Shown: positions 33,924 to 42,869 of the stretch, piece after piece
Layout: every line of letters starts with the position of its first letter
Numbering within the stretch: the first letter of the stretch is position 1
Assembly: GCF_050113635.1 (NCBI RefSeq)
Contig: NZ_JBNJLT010000004.1
Span: 310,001 to 374,000, forward strand
Length of the DNA stretch: 64,000 bases
Reading direction: 5' to 3'
From: Marinimicrobium sp050113635
Lineage (GTDB): Bacteria > Pseudomonadota > Gammaproteobacteria > Pseudomonadales > Cellvibrionaceae
The notes under the pieces: generated by a model
Seen by the model: only the letters and a program-made list of their open reading frames with translations
Databases searched by the model: none
Told to the model about the DNA's origin: nothing
Translations under genes and position numbers: made by a program

Positions 33924-34315
33924 AGGCAGTGATTCCGGGTGGTTGAATCCACCATGTTATTGCGAGTTCAGCGCAAAATTTACTATATCGGCGCCATACT
34001 GGCTACCCCAACAGCTTGTAACCGATTACAATGCGGAGTAAACTGCCGCCCAATCGCGCCGGAGGGACGGGTATTGTGCCAGACTTATAGTCTTGTTGAA
34101 CACCTTGGCTGGGCATGGCATGATTTCTGGCGGCTGGCCGCCGGGCACAATCATCGGACACAATCATAAATATGCCCACCGGCCCTGGGTGCCTGCCTAC
34201 CGCTAATCCGGCAGGCTCCACAACCAGTCGGGCTCGCGCCGGGTCGGAATGATTCGGTCCGAGTGGAATTCGGTCTCTCGCTACGGGACGCCCTCATAAT
34301 AACCGGGACTCAAGC
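33924..34315. other. Divergent promoter region lacI / symporter
   Basis: 392 bp. Holds operator site 3 (34017-34030), about 90 bp before the lacI start codon and about 290 bp before the symporter. The stretch 34080-34300 shows two copies of CACAATCAT (near 34145-34165) and nothing else I can identify. Confidence 0.5.
34017..34030. promoter_or_regulatory. LacI-family operator-like palindrome (site 3 of 4)
   Basis: TGTAACCGATTACA, identical to site 4. Lies between the regulator and the symporter, suggesting autoregulation plus control of uptake. Confidence 0.72.
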
Positions 34316-36187
34316 ATGCAACTCAACCTGGCCGCTTTGGACATCGCCATTATCGCGCTTTATGTGCTGGCGACGCTGTTTATCGGATTCTGGATCTCAA
34401 AACGGGCCTCCAGCAATATCCGCAGCTACTTTCTGGGGGGCAACAAACTGCCCTATTGGACTCTGGGTATATCCAACGCCTCCGGCATGTTCGATATCAG
34501 CGGCACCATGTGGTTGGTGTATCTGCTGTTTATCTACGGCCTGACCAGTATTTATATCCCCTGGCTCTGGCCGGTCTTCAACCAGGTGTTCATGATGGTG
34601 TTTCTCTCCATCTGGTTGCGGCGTTCGGGAGTGATGACCGGGGCCGAGTGGATCAACTTCCGGTTCGGGGATGGTCTGGGAGCGCGACTGTCCCACATGG
34701 TGGTGGTGGTCTTTGCGTTGATCAGCGTCATGAGCTTTCTGGCTTACGGGTTTATCGGCATCGGCAAGTTCGCCACGGTGTTCCTGCCCTGGGAGCTGCA
34801 CTCGGACCCCTATTGGAACGAAGTGTTTTACGGCCTGATTATTACGGCCATTACCACGGTGTACGTGGTGAAGGGCGGGATGTTCAGCGTGGTCTTCACC
34901 GAAGTGCTGCAATTTTTCATTATGACCATTGCTTGTGTGGCCGTTGGCATTATTGCCATGCAGCAGGTTTCCCCCGAGGTACTTAGTGCCATTATCCCCG
35001 ATGGCTGGACCAGCGTCGGTCTGCACTGGAGTCTGGATATTGACTGGTCCGCGCAGCTCGAGGCTGCGAATGCCAAAATCAGTGCCGATGGCTACGAGCT
35101 GTTTGGCATTTTCTTTATGTTGATGCTGCTCAAGGGTATTTTGGTGAGCTTGGCGGGGCCGGCGCCGAATTACGATATGCAGCGGGTGCTGTCCGCCCAG
35201 TCTCCGATTGAGGCAGCCAAAGTCAGTTGGTTTGTGAATGTCGTGCTGATTTTTCCGCGCTATATGCTGATCGCCGGTCTCACCGTGCTCGCGCTGGCCT
35301 TCTTTATGGACGACCTGCGGGCGATGGGCGATGCGGTCGACTTTGAGCAAATTCTGCCGATGGCCATGAAGCACTACGTACCCACCGGTTTGCTGGGGCT
35401 ATTGATTGCCGGGTTGCTGGCGGCGTTTATGTCGACCTTCGCGGCCACCACTAATGCCGCGCCGGCCTATGTGGTTAACGATATTTACAAGCGCTACATC
35501 AACGACAATGCCGACCCGAAAACCTACGTTTACTTAAGCTACATTGTGTCGGTGGTTTTCGTAGTCATTGGTGTATGCATCGGGCTGTTTATCCCGACGT
35601 TGAACGACGTCATTCAATGGATCGTCAGTGCGCTTTTCGGTGCCTACACCGCTTCCAATGTGCTTAAGTGGTACTGGTGGCGGTTCAATGGTTTCGGTTA
35701 CTTCTGGGGTATGGTCATCGGTATTGGCATTGCGCTGCCGTTGGTGTTTACCGATATCAATCCGCTGCACGCTTTCCCGTTTATGTTGCTGGCTTGCCTG
35801 GTGGTGTGTGTGGTGGCCTCGTTGCTCACCAAGCCGGACGATATGGAAGTGCTGAAGCGCTTTTATGTAAAAGTGCGCCCCTGGGGTTTCTGGGGGCCGG
35901 TGCGGCGCGCCGTCCAAGAAGAGTATCCGGACGTGAAGGCCAACCCGCACTTCTGGCGCGATACGGTGAACGTGGTGGTCGGTGTGGTGTGGCAAACGGC
36001 TTTGGTTGCGGCACCCATCTTCATGGTGATTCAGTACTGGTGGGAGTTTGCCGGTGCAATGCTGGTAGTGGTGCTGACCAGTCTGTTTTTGTGGCGTAAC
36101 TGGTGGGTCAAGCTGGAAGACTACCCCGACGATATGCCAGCGGAAATGGTTCGCGAAGCCGAAGCCAGCATCGTATCCAAGCAGTGA
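34316..36187 (+). CDS. Sodium/solute symporter (SSS/SLC5 family), probable mannobiose transporter
   Basis: 623 aa with about thirteen or more hydrophobic helices. SSS signatures: SYFLGGNKLPYWTLGISNASGMFDISGTMWLVY and later GLLGLLIAGLLAAFMSTFAATTNAAPAYVVNDIYKRYI. The C-terminus extends past the core with two further helices. In Bacteroides fragilis an SSS transporter is part of the mannobiose pathway beside the GH130 phosphorylase and epimerase, the same order as here. Located in the inner membrane; co-substrate Na+ inferred from family. Confidence 0.88.
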   Translation: MQLNLAALDIAIIALYVLATLFIGFWISKRASSNIRSYFLGGNKLPYWTLGISNASGMFDISGTMWLVYLLFIYGLTSIYIPWLWPVFNQVFMMVFLSIWLRRSGVMTGAEWINFRFGDGLGARLSHMVVVVFALISVMSFLAYGFIGIGKFATVFLPWELHSDPYWNEVFYGLIITAITTVYVVKGGMFSVVFTEVLQFFIMTIACVAVGIIAMQQVSPEVLSAIIPDGWTSVGLHWSLDIDWSAQLEAANAKISADGYELFGIFFMLMLLKGILVSLAGPAPNYDMQRVLSAQSPIEAAKVSWFVNVVLIFPRYMLIAGLTVLALAFFMDDLRAMGDAVDFEQILPMAMKHYVPTGLLGLLIAGLLAAFMSTFAATTNAAPAYVVNDIYKRYINDNADPKTYVYLSYIVSVVFVVIGVCIGLFIPTLNDVIQWIVSALFGAYTASNVLKWYWWRFNGFGYFWGMVIGIGIALPLVFTDINPLHAFPFMLLACLVVCVVASLLTKPDDMEVLKRFYVKVRPWGFWGPVRRAVQEEYPDVKANPHFWRDTVNVVVGVVWQTALVAAPIFMVIQYWWEFAGAMLVVVLTSLFLWRNWWVKLEDYPDDMPAEMVREAEASIVSKQ

Positions 36188-36194
36188 GACCAGC

Positions 36195-36228
36195 GGCCCC
36201 GTCCCAGGCGGGGCCTGTATATTTTTAT
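36195..36228 (+). terminator. Weak terminator after the symporter
   Basis: GGCCCCG (36195-36201) / CGGGGCC (36209-36215) followed by TGTATATTTTTATTTT. Short stem, broken T run. The rest of the 36188-36486 gap contains operator site 4 and no gene. Confidence 0.55.
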
Positions 36229-36254
36229 TTTGAAAATAAGGTTGCATCCGGCGC

Positions 36255-36268
36255 TGTAACCGATTACA
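36255..36268. promoter_or_regulatory. LacI-family operator-like palindrome (site 4 of 4)
   Basis: TGTAACCGATTACA, identical to site 3; about 220 bp upstream of the GH130 gene, placing the phosphorylase-epimerase-mannanase run under the same regulator. Confidence 0.72.
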
Positions 36269-36486
36269 TTACGGCCATTGTCTCCTCCGGGTAGTGCCCG
36301 ATTCAAGACGTGGCCTCGCCCTCTCCAGGGTGTTTGGATAGACAGCACAATAGACGGCACAAACAATGCCTCCCAGTGCATCAACCTGGGGTTAGGCGAA
36401 TAACATTGAACACAACGTGTATTAAAAACCGGATCATTATCGGACGTACGGCCGATGTCCGGTCCAATTGTCAGGACCCATTGTTC

Positions 36487-37668
36487 ATGAGTGAATTTAA
36501 CGACGCAGTGAACGCGCTGTTGCGCGACCACGAGACGCTTCTTACCCGCAAAAACGTTCCAGAGCCTCGCGGTAATGGTGTCTATCAGCGCTGGCAACAC
36601 CCGATTCTGACCGCCGCCCATGCGCCGGTGTTCTGGCGCTATGACCTGAATGAGTCCACCAACCCGTACTTGATGGAGCGGCAGGGCATTAACGCCACTT
36701 TCAATGCCGGCGCGCTTTATCACGAGGGTAAATATATGCTCGCCGTGCGCGTGGAAGGGGATGACCGGAAGTCATTTTTCGCCATCGCCGAGAGTCCGAA
36801 TGGCGTGGACAACTTCCGTTTCTGGGACTACCCCATCGTATTGCCGGAAACCGATTGCCCGGATACGAATGTGTACGACATGCGGTTGACCCGTCATGAA
36901 GATGGCTACATTTACGGCTTGTTCTGCACCGAACGCAAAGACGAAAGCCGTCCGGAAGATTTGTCCGCTGCCGAAGCCCAGTGCGGAATCGCCCGCACCA
37001 AAGATCTAGTGAACTGGGAGCGCCTGCCGGATTTGGTGACTTACTCCGGCCAGCAGCGCAATGTGGTACTGCACCCCGAGTTTGTGAACGGCAAGTACGC
37101 ACTGTACACCCGTCCGCAAGATGGTTTTATCAGTGTTGGCAGCGGCGGCGGTATTGGTTGGGGCTTGTCGGAGTCAATGGAAAACGCCGAGATCAAAGAA
37201 GAAGTGATCGTTGATGGCAAGGAGTACCATACGATCAAAGAAGTTAAAAACGGCCAGGGTCCAGCGCCGATCAAAACCGATAAGGGCTGGTTGCACCTGG
37301 CTCACGGTGTACGCAACACCGCGGCGGGTTTGCGCTACGTGTTGTATATGTTCATGACCGAACTGGAACGTCCCTGGGTAATTACCCACCGTCCGGCCGG
37401 TCATTTCATCGCGCCAACGGGTGCCGAGCGTGTGGGCGATGTTTCCAATGTGGCGTTTGCCAATGGCTGGATTGTCAATGAACAGAACGAGGTATTTATT
37501 TACTACGCGTCGTCTGATACACGCTTGCACGTGGCGACGTCCACCGTGGATAAACTCGTGGACTATGTCATGAATACCCCGGAAGACGGTTTGCGCTCGG
37601 CCGCCTCGGTGCAGGTGCGCAACCGTTTGATCGAAGCCAACCTCAAGGTATTGGACGAGTTGAAGTAA
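36487..37668 (+). CDS. GH130 4-O-beta-D-mannosyl-D-glucose phosphorylase
   Basis: ATG 36487 (MSEFNDAVNALL) chosen with AGGA upstream; the longer frame from 36310 is spurious. 393 aa, five-bladed propeller family. INATFNAGALYHEGKYMLAVRVEG and CPDTNVYDMRLT are GH130 subfamily 1 motifs; D131 matches the position of the general acid Asp in the Bacteroides fragilis enzyme. Reaction: Man-beta-1,4-Glc plus phosphate to mannose 1-phosphate plus glucose. Cytoplasmic. Stop overlaps the epimerase start by one base. Confidence 0.93.
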   Translation: MSEFNDAVNALLRDHETLLTRKNVPEPRGNGVYQRWQHPILTAAHAPVFWRYDLNESTNPYLMERQGINATFNAGALYHEGKYMLAVRVEGDDRKSFFAIAESPNGVDNFRFWDYPIVLPETDCPDTNVYDMRLTRHEDGYIYGLFCTERKDESRPEDLSAAEAQCGIARTKDLVNWERLPDLVTYSGQQRNVVLHPEFVNGKYALYTRPQDGFISVGSGGGIGWGLSESMENAEIKEEVIVDGKEYHTIKEVKNGQGPAPIKTDKGWLHLAHGVRNTAAGLRYVLYMFMTELERPWVITHRPAGHFIAPTGAERVGDVSNVAFANGWIVNEQNEVFIYYASSDTRLHVATSTVDKLVDYVMNTPEDGLRSAASVQVRNRLIEANLKVLDELK

Positions 37669-38885
37669 TGTCATTGGAAGCACTGGATATCCGCACCCCG
37701 TTGAGCGAACTCAACAGCGAATTTCATGCAGAGCTGCTGCGCATCGCCGACTGGTGGCTGACGTATGCCCAGGATCATGAGCGAGGTGGTTTTTATGGGG
37801 AAGTCGGTATCGACAACGCCCCAAATGCCTCAGCGGATAAAGGGGTGGTGCTGAATACCCGCGTTCTGTGGTTTTTTAGCGAGCTGGCTCTTGCCGTACC
37901 GCAAGCGGCTTATCGCGAAGCGGCGGATCGCGCTTATCAGTACCTGCTCGATTATTTTCTCGATCCGGAGCACGGTGGCGTGTACTGGCTGCTGGACTGC
38001 GAAGGGCATCCGAAGGATACCAAGAAGCAGATTTACGCCCAGGCGTTCGCCATCTACGCCCTGGTCTCTTACCACCAGTTGAGCGGTGACGCCCGGGCGT
38101 TGCAGGAAGCACAGAAGGCGTTTTCGCTGCTGGAGCAGTACGGTCGGGATCGGGCAAAAGGTGGTTATCTTGAGGCCTTCACCCGTTGCTGGGAAAGCAT
38201 GGACGATGTACGCCTGAGTGACAAAGATCTTAACTGTCCGAAAAGCATGAATACGCACCTGCATGTGCTGGAAGCCTACAGTACGTTGTACAAGGTGGAT
38301 GCCTCGACGGAAGTGGCGGACGCGTTGCGTTACGCCATCGACTGTTTTGATCGCCAGATCATTAACAAAGACAATTTTCACCTGCGGATGTTCATGGATT
38401 ACGACTGGCGTGACCACTCTCCGTCCTATACGTATGGCCATGATATTGAAACCAGCTGGCTGTTGGCGAAAGCGGTGGAATCGTTGAACGAACCGGGCGT
38501 AACACAACGGTTAATGCCGAGTATTCTGGGTATCGCCGATGTCTGTTTACGGGAAGCCATGGGCGAGCACGGTGAAATGTACGATGGCTATGAATTTCAT
38601 GACCAGAGCGTGAATCGTGATCGCGTGTGGTGGGTGCAGGCCGAAGCCATGGTGGGCTTTTACAAAGCCTATTGCCTGTGCGGTGAAGAGCGCTATGCAC
38701 AAGCGGCGGCCGGGCTGTGGCAGTTTATTAAAGATTATCATCTGGCGGATAACGGTGAGTGGCTGTGGTTGTCCAAACTCGACGACCAAAGCAATGCCCC
38801 GGCCTACAAACTGGGGCCGTGGAAAGGGCCTTACCACAATGGTCGCGCCATGCTGGAAATGCAAAAACTGGTATCGACTCATTGA
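37668..38885 (+). CDS. Cellobiose/mannobiose 2-epimerase (AGE family)
   Basis: 405 aa. AGE-fold with the cellobiose-2-epimerase His motifs NTHLHVLEAYSTLY and YGHDIETSWLLAKA, plus WWVQAEAMVGFYKA and KLGPWKGPYHNGRAMLEM. It turns beta-1,4-mannobiose into mannosyl-glucose, the substrate of the phosphorylase encoded just upstream (TAATG overlap). Differs from the AGE protein at 31730, which lacks these disaccharide-type motifs. Cytoplasmic. Confidence 0.93.
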   Translation: MSLEALDIRTPLSELNSEFHAELLRIADWWLTYAQDHERGGFYGEVGIDNAPNASADKGVVLNTRVLWFFSELALAVPQAAYREAADRAYQYLLDYFLDPEHGGVYWLLDCEGHPKDTKKQIYAQAFAIYALVSYHQLSGDARALQEAQKAFSLLEQYGRDRAKGGYLEAFTRCWESMDDVRLSDKDLNCPKSMNTHLHVLEAYSTLYKVDASTEVADALRYAIDCFDRQIINKDNFHLRMFMDYDWRDHSPSYTYGHDIETSWLLAKAVESLNEPGVTQRLMPSILGIADVCLREAMGEHGEMYDGYEFHDQSVNRDRVWWVQAEAMVGFYKAYCLCGEERYAQAAAGLWQFIKDYHLADNGEWLWLSKLDDQSNAPAYKLGPWKGPYHNGRAMLEMQKLVSTH

Positions 38886-38960
38886 GACGATGCCCAATAA
38901 CACTACAGCCCAAAACAATACGATCCAATAAAACCAACGAACGATGGAGAGAGTGTGTTT

Positions 38961-40310
38961 ATGAAATTGCATTGGCTGACGCGAGTGTACCGTCCTGCGA
39001 TGTTATTGCTGATGGTGTCCACTTTCCTGGGTGCCTGTGCGACTTCCGGGTTGCCGGAAGGTGTGGCGCAAAATGATTTCGTTAAGGTGGAGGGCAGGCA
39101 CTTCATGTTGAAGGGCGAGCCTTACTACTTTGTCGGTACGAACGTTTGGTACGGCGCCTATCTGGGATCGGTGGGAGAGGAAGGCAACCGTGAACGCCTG
39201 ATCCGCGAACTGGATCTGCTGAAGGCCAACGGTGTGACCAACCTGCGCATGCTCGCCCTTTCGGAAAACAGCGAACTCACGCAAAGCGTGCAACCGGCCG
39301 TGATGGAACAGCCGGGCCAGTACAACGAGAACCTTCTCAAAGGCCTCGACTTTCTATTGGCCGAGATGGCCAAGCGGGATATGAAAGCTGTGTTGTACTT
39401 CAATAATTTCTGGCAGTGGTCCGGAGGGATGTCCCAATACGTTTCTTGGTTGACCGGCGATCCGGTGGTGGACCCGGACCTTACCGGAAAATGGAACGAG
39501 TTCATGGATAACTCCGCCCGCTTTTACCGGCTGCCGGAGGCGCAGCGCTGGTATCGCGATGCGATTAAAACCGTTGTGACGCGCACCAATACCATCAATG
39601 GCCGCCGCTACAACGAAGACCCCACCGTGATGTCCTGGCAGCTGGCCAACGAGCCGCGCCCCGGCAGTCACATCCACGGCCCTGAGCACTTCGATGCCTA
39701 CAAAACCTGGATTCACGAGACGGCCAAATACATTCATTCCCTCGCCCCCTACCAGTTGGTCAGCACCGGCAGCGAAGGCGCACGTGGTGCTCTGGATGAC
39801 ATCGAACTGTTTCGCGAGGCGCACGCGAGCCCGTATGTGGATTACCTCACGTTCCATATGTGGCTGAAAAACTGGGGCTGGTTCGACATCCACAACCCGG
39901 ATGCCACCTACGATTCCGCCATGGCCACCGCCACGGATTACATTGACCTGCACGTGAGTATGGCCAACACCATGAATAAGCCCATCGTGCTGTCCGAGTT
40001 CGGAGCCGAGCGCGACGAAGGGGAATTCGAGCCGGGCACGACGACGCAATACCGGGATCGCATCTATGCCGAGGTCTTCGAGCAGGTCTACGAACATGCC
40101 GCCGAAGGCAGCGCCATTGCCGGTACCAACTTCTGGGCCTGGGGCGGGTACGGCCGTGCCGCTCAGGAAAACTTCAAGTGGCTGGAGGGAGACGACTTTA
40201 CCGGCGACCCACCCCAGGAAGCCCAGGGTCTGAATTCGGTGTTTGATACCGATGATTCCACCCTGTCTGTTATTCGCGGCCATGCAGAGAAAATGCATAG
40301 CTTGCAGTGA
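38961..40310 (+). CDS. GH5 (subfamily 7-like) beta-mannanase, lipoprotein
   Basis: Start at ATG 38961 after GGAGAG; GTG 38955 is possible. About 449 aa. Lipobox FLGAC, so probably anchored in the outer membrane. (beta/alpha)8 barrel: acid/base E231 in QLANEPRPGS, nucleophile E346 in LSEFGAER, and FVGTNVWYGAYLG, THNLRMLAL-type strands. Hydrolyses beta-1,4-mannan or mannooligosaccharides. Follows the epimerase gene by 75 bp and is probably in the same transcript; terminator downstream. Confidence 0.9.
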   Translation: MKLHWLTRVYRPAMLLLMVSTFLGACATSGLPEGVAQNDFVKVEGRHFMLKGEPYYFVGTNVWYGAYLGSVGEEGNRERLIRELDLLKANGVTNLRMLALSENSELTQSVQPAVMEQPGQYNENLLKGLDFLLAEMAKRDMKAVLYFNNFWQWSGGMSQYVSWLTGDPVVDPDLTGKWNEFMDNSARFYRLPEAQRWYRDAIKTVVTRTNTINGRRYNEDPTVMSWQLANEPRPGSHIHGPEHFDAYKTWIHETAKYIHSLAPYQLVSTGSEGARGALDDIELFREAHASPYVDYLTFHMWLKNWGWFDIHNPDATYDSAMATATDYIDLHVSMANTMNKPIVLSEFGAERDEGEFEPGTTTQYRDRIYAEVFEQVYEHAAEGSAIAGTNFWAWGGYGRAAQENFKWLEGDDFTGDPPQEAQGLNSVFDTDDSTLSVIRGHAEKMHSLQ

Positions 40311-40359
40311 AAAATCGAACGGGTGCGCCCCGTTGATGGTTACCACCTCCTAATGGCTT

Positions 40360-40388
40360 GCCGCAGTGTGATTCACTGCGGCTTTTTT
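40360..40388 (+). terminator. Rho-independent terminator of the mannan operon
   Basis: Perfect stem GCCGCAGTG (40360-40368) / CACTGCGGC (40374-40382), then six T. Confidence 0.9.
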
Positions 40389-40424
40389 GTATTTGAGCCG
40401 CTTCGGCTTTGCATTATAAAAGTT

Positions 40425-40441
40425 ATGTTATACCATAACAT
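40425..40441. promoter_or_regulatory. Zur-like operator
   Basis: ATGTTATACCATAACAT, a perfect 7+3+7 palindrome close to gammaproteobacterial Zur boxes (TGTTATA...TATAACA). It overlaps the promoter region of the receptor gene whose product has His-rich zinc features, 34 bp from the start codon. Confidence 0.75.
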
Positions 40442-40474
40442 TCTTTGGCAGGTGTGAAGTTCTAGGAGGTTCGT

Positions 40475-42826
40475 GTGCAGTTCAAACAGTTTTCCCTGGC
40501 AGCCCTGAGTGGTCTGTTGATCGGAATGGCGTCCCCGGCCGTTTTGGCGGCCTCGCTCAGTGGCGAGGTGCTGGACCCGCAGGGTCAGCCCGTAGCGGGT
40601 GCCCTGGTGGAGCGAGTGGGCAGTCAGCGGTCGGTCACCACCGATGCTGAGGGGCGCTTTGAGCTGGACGCGTTGCGCGGCGACGAAGTAGAGCTTCATA
40701 TTGCCGCGCCTCGCTATGTGCATCGGCAGGTACACGTGGCGCTCAACGGAGAGCCGGTGACGGTCGAACTGACCCCTACCCATCTTGAAGTGATTGAAGT
40801 CGTTGCCCTTCCCTGGCATGTCTCGACGCTGGAGTCCGCCCAGCCGGTGAATGTGCTCGGTGGGGAAAGCCTGGCGCGGCGGCAATCCTCTACCCTGGGG
40901 GAAACGCTCAAGCACGAAGTGGGGGTTCACACCAATTACTACGGCCCGGTCGCCAGCAGTCCGATTATTCGCGGGCTTGACGGGCCGCGTGTCCTGATTA
41001 CCCAGAACGGCCTGGATGCCGGCGATGCCTCACGAGTGGGACCGGACCATCTGGTCACCACCGAAGCGTCCACCGCCGAGCAGATTGAAGTGTTGCGCGG
41101 CCCGGCGACGTTGTTCTACGGCAGCGGTGCCATTGGCGGGGTAGTCAATATCGTTGACCAGCGCGTGCCTAAAGACAACGCCCTCAATGGCCAGTGGCAC
41201 CTGCGTCATGACAATGTGGCCGACGAAAAAATGGCCAGCGGCAGCGTGACGGGCGGCGTCGGCAACTGGGCCACCCACATTGACGGCTTTTGGCGTGAAT
41301 CCAACGACTACCGCATCCCGGTGCCGGCCAATCGCGGCGAGGAGGGCGGCAGCACCCGCTTGAACAATTCCGCCTACCGGGCAAAGGGAGGCAACCTCGG
41401 GGGCAGCTACTTGCTGGACAATGGTTTTGTCGGCATTTCCGTGGGGCGGCTGGAGCGCACCTACGGCATTCCCGGCCATACCCATGGCGGGCACGATGTC
41501 GAAGACCTCGATGTATACGCGGACCTGGAGCAGGACCGGGTACAACTGATCAGTGAGCTGAGCCTGGATAACTCCTGGTTCAGTGCGTTCAATACCCGCC
41601 TGGGCTATACCGATTACACCCACTCGGAAATGGAAAATGGCGAGGCCCTGACGACCTTTGCCAACACCAGCCACGAGGCACGTTTCGAACTGTTCCACCA
41701 GCCTTTTATGTCCTGGCGTGGTGCCTGGAGTCTGCAATACAAAAAGCAGGATTTTGAAGCGCAGGGAAACGAAGCCTTTGCACCGCCCTCCACCACTGAA
41801 AGTCTCGCGCTGGGCTGGATGGAAGAGCGTCACTTCGGCCCCCTGCAAATGCAACTGGGCGCCCGGGTCGAGCGCGTCGAACTGAGTGCTGATCAGGTCA
41901 CTTACCCGACCGGTGATGACAGTGGGCTCCTGGCCGTCTATTCCGTGGAGCAAGTGTTCGAGCCGTTCAGTGCCTCGGCCGGGGTGGTCTGGGACTTCAC
42001 GCCGGGTTACAACATGGGCGCCTCGCTCTCCCATGCGCAGCGTGCGCCTTCGGCCGCCGAGTTGTATTCCTTTGGTCCGCATATCGGCACCAGCAGTTAC
42101 GAAGTGGGTGCCCTGTTCGAGTTGCACGATGAGGGCGCCGGTGATTTCCACACACACATCAGCGACGCCACCGTCGAGCTGGAAAAGTCCAACAACCTGG
42201 ACCTGACGCTGCGCAAGTTCAACGGCAATATCGGCTACACGCTGAACGCGTTCTATAACGAGATGGAGAACTTCTACTACTTGGCCGCTACGCCCTTTGA
42301 AGCCGAAGACAATCATGTGCACGACCACGATCATGAAGGCGAGGCGCACGATCACGCCGAGGAAGACACCGCCACGCTGCCGGTTTACCACTACACCGCC
42401 CGGGATGCTCGCCTCTATGGTCTGGAGGCGCAGTGGGTGTGGCAGGTAGCCGCCCCCTGGAAACTGACCCTGATGAGTGATTACACCCGTGCGACCTTGC
42501 GCGGCGGCGAGCCCATGCCGCGTATTCCGGCGCTGCGCGCCGGTGCGCAATTGGAGTACCAGTGGAACGACTGGCGGGCAGAACTCGGTGGCATGCACTA
42601 CTTCGAGCAAGACCGCGTAGCGGAACGCGAGGCGGTCACCCGGGGTTACACCCTGGTCGATGCTCAGGTCAGCTATGACCTCTCTTTTGGTATGCAGACT
42701 ATGACGCTCTACCTGCAGGCCAACAACCTTCTGGATGAAGAAGCACGGCCGCACACCTCCTTCCTGAAAGACAAGGCGCCGATGCCTGCCCGCTCTGTGG
42801 CGGTGGGTTTGCGCTCGCGCTTCTGA
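40475..42826 (+). CDS. znuD: ZnuD-like TonB-dependent zinc receptor
   Basis: 783 aa; GTG start directly after a perfect AGGAGG. Signal peptide ends AVLAA. An N-terminal carboxypeptidase-like domain (SGEVLDPQGQPVAGALVERVGSQ, residues about 25-105) precedes the plug (SSPIIRGLDGPRVLITQNGLDAGDASRVGPDH, EVLRGPATLFYGSGAIGG) and the barrel, ending in SVAVGLRSRF. A barrel loop near residue 615 is His/Asp-rich (HVHDHDHEGEAHDHAEE), typical of ZnuD zinc receptors. The Zur-like palindrome upstream supports zinc regulation. Confidence 0.9.
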   Translation: MQFKQFSLAALSGLLIGMASPAVLAASLSGEVLDPQGQPVAGALVERVGSQRSVTTDAEGRFELDALRGDEVELHIAAPRYVHRQVHVALNGEPVTVELTPTHLEVIEVVALPWHVSTLESAQPVNVLGGESLARRQSSTLGETLKHEVGVHTNYYGPVASSPIIRGLDGPRVLITQNGLDAGDASRVGPDHLVTTEASTAEQIEVLRGPATLFYGSGAIGGVVNIVDQRVPKDNALNGQWHLRHDNVADEKMASGSVTGGVGNWATHIDGFWRESNDYRIPVPANRGEEGGSTRLNNSAYRAKGGNLGGSYLLDNGFVGISVGRLERTYGIPGHTHGGHDVEDLDVYADLEQDRVQLISELSLDNSWFSAFNTRLGYTDYTHSEMENGEALTTFANTSHEARFELFHQPFMSWRGAWSLQYKKQDFEAQGNEAFAPPSTTESLALGWMEERHFGPLQMQLGARVERVELSADQVTYPTGDDSGLLAVYSVEQVFEPFSASAGVVWDFTPGYNMGASLSHAQRAPSAAELYSFGPHIGTSSYEVGALFELHDEGAGDFHTHISDATVELEKSNNLDLTLRKFNGNIGYTLNAFYNEMENFYYLAATPFEAEDNHVHDHDHEGEAHDHAEEDTATLPVYHYTARDARLYGLEAQWVWQVAAPWKLTLMSDYTRATLRGGEPMPRIPALRAGAQLEYQWNDWRAELGGMHYFEQDRVAEREAVTRGYTLVDAQVSYDLSFGMQTMTLYLQANNLLDEEARPHTSFLKDKAPMPARSVAVGLRSRF

Positions 42827-42869
42827 TAACGCGCTTCGGATTGACAATAACTGATTGAAAGAGGACTGA

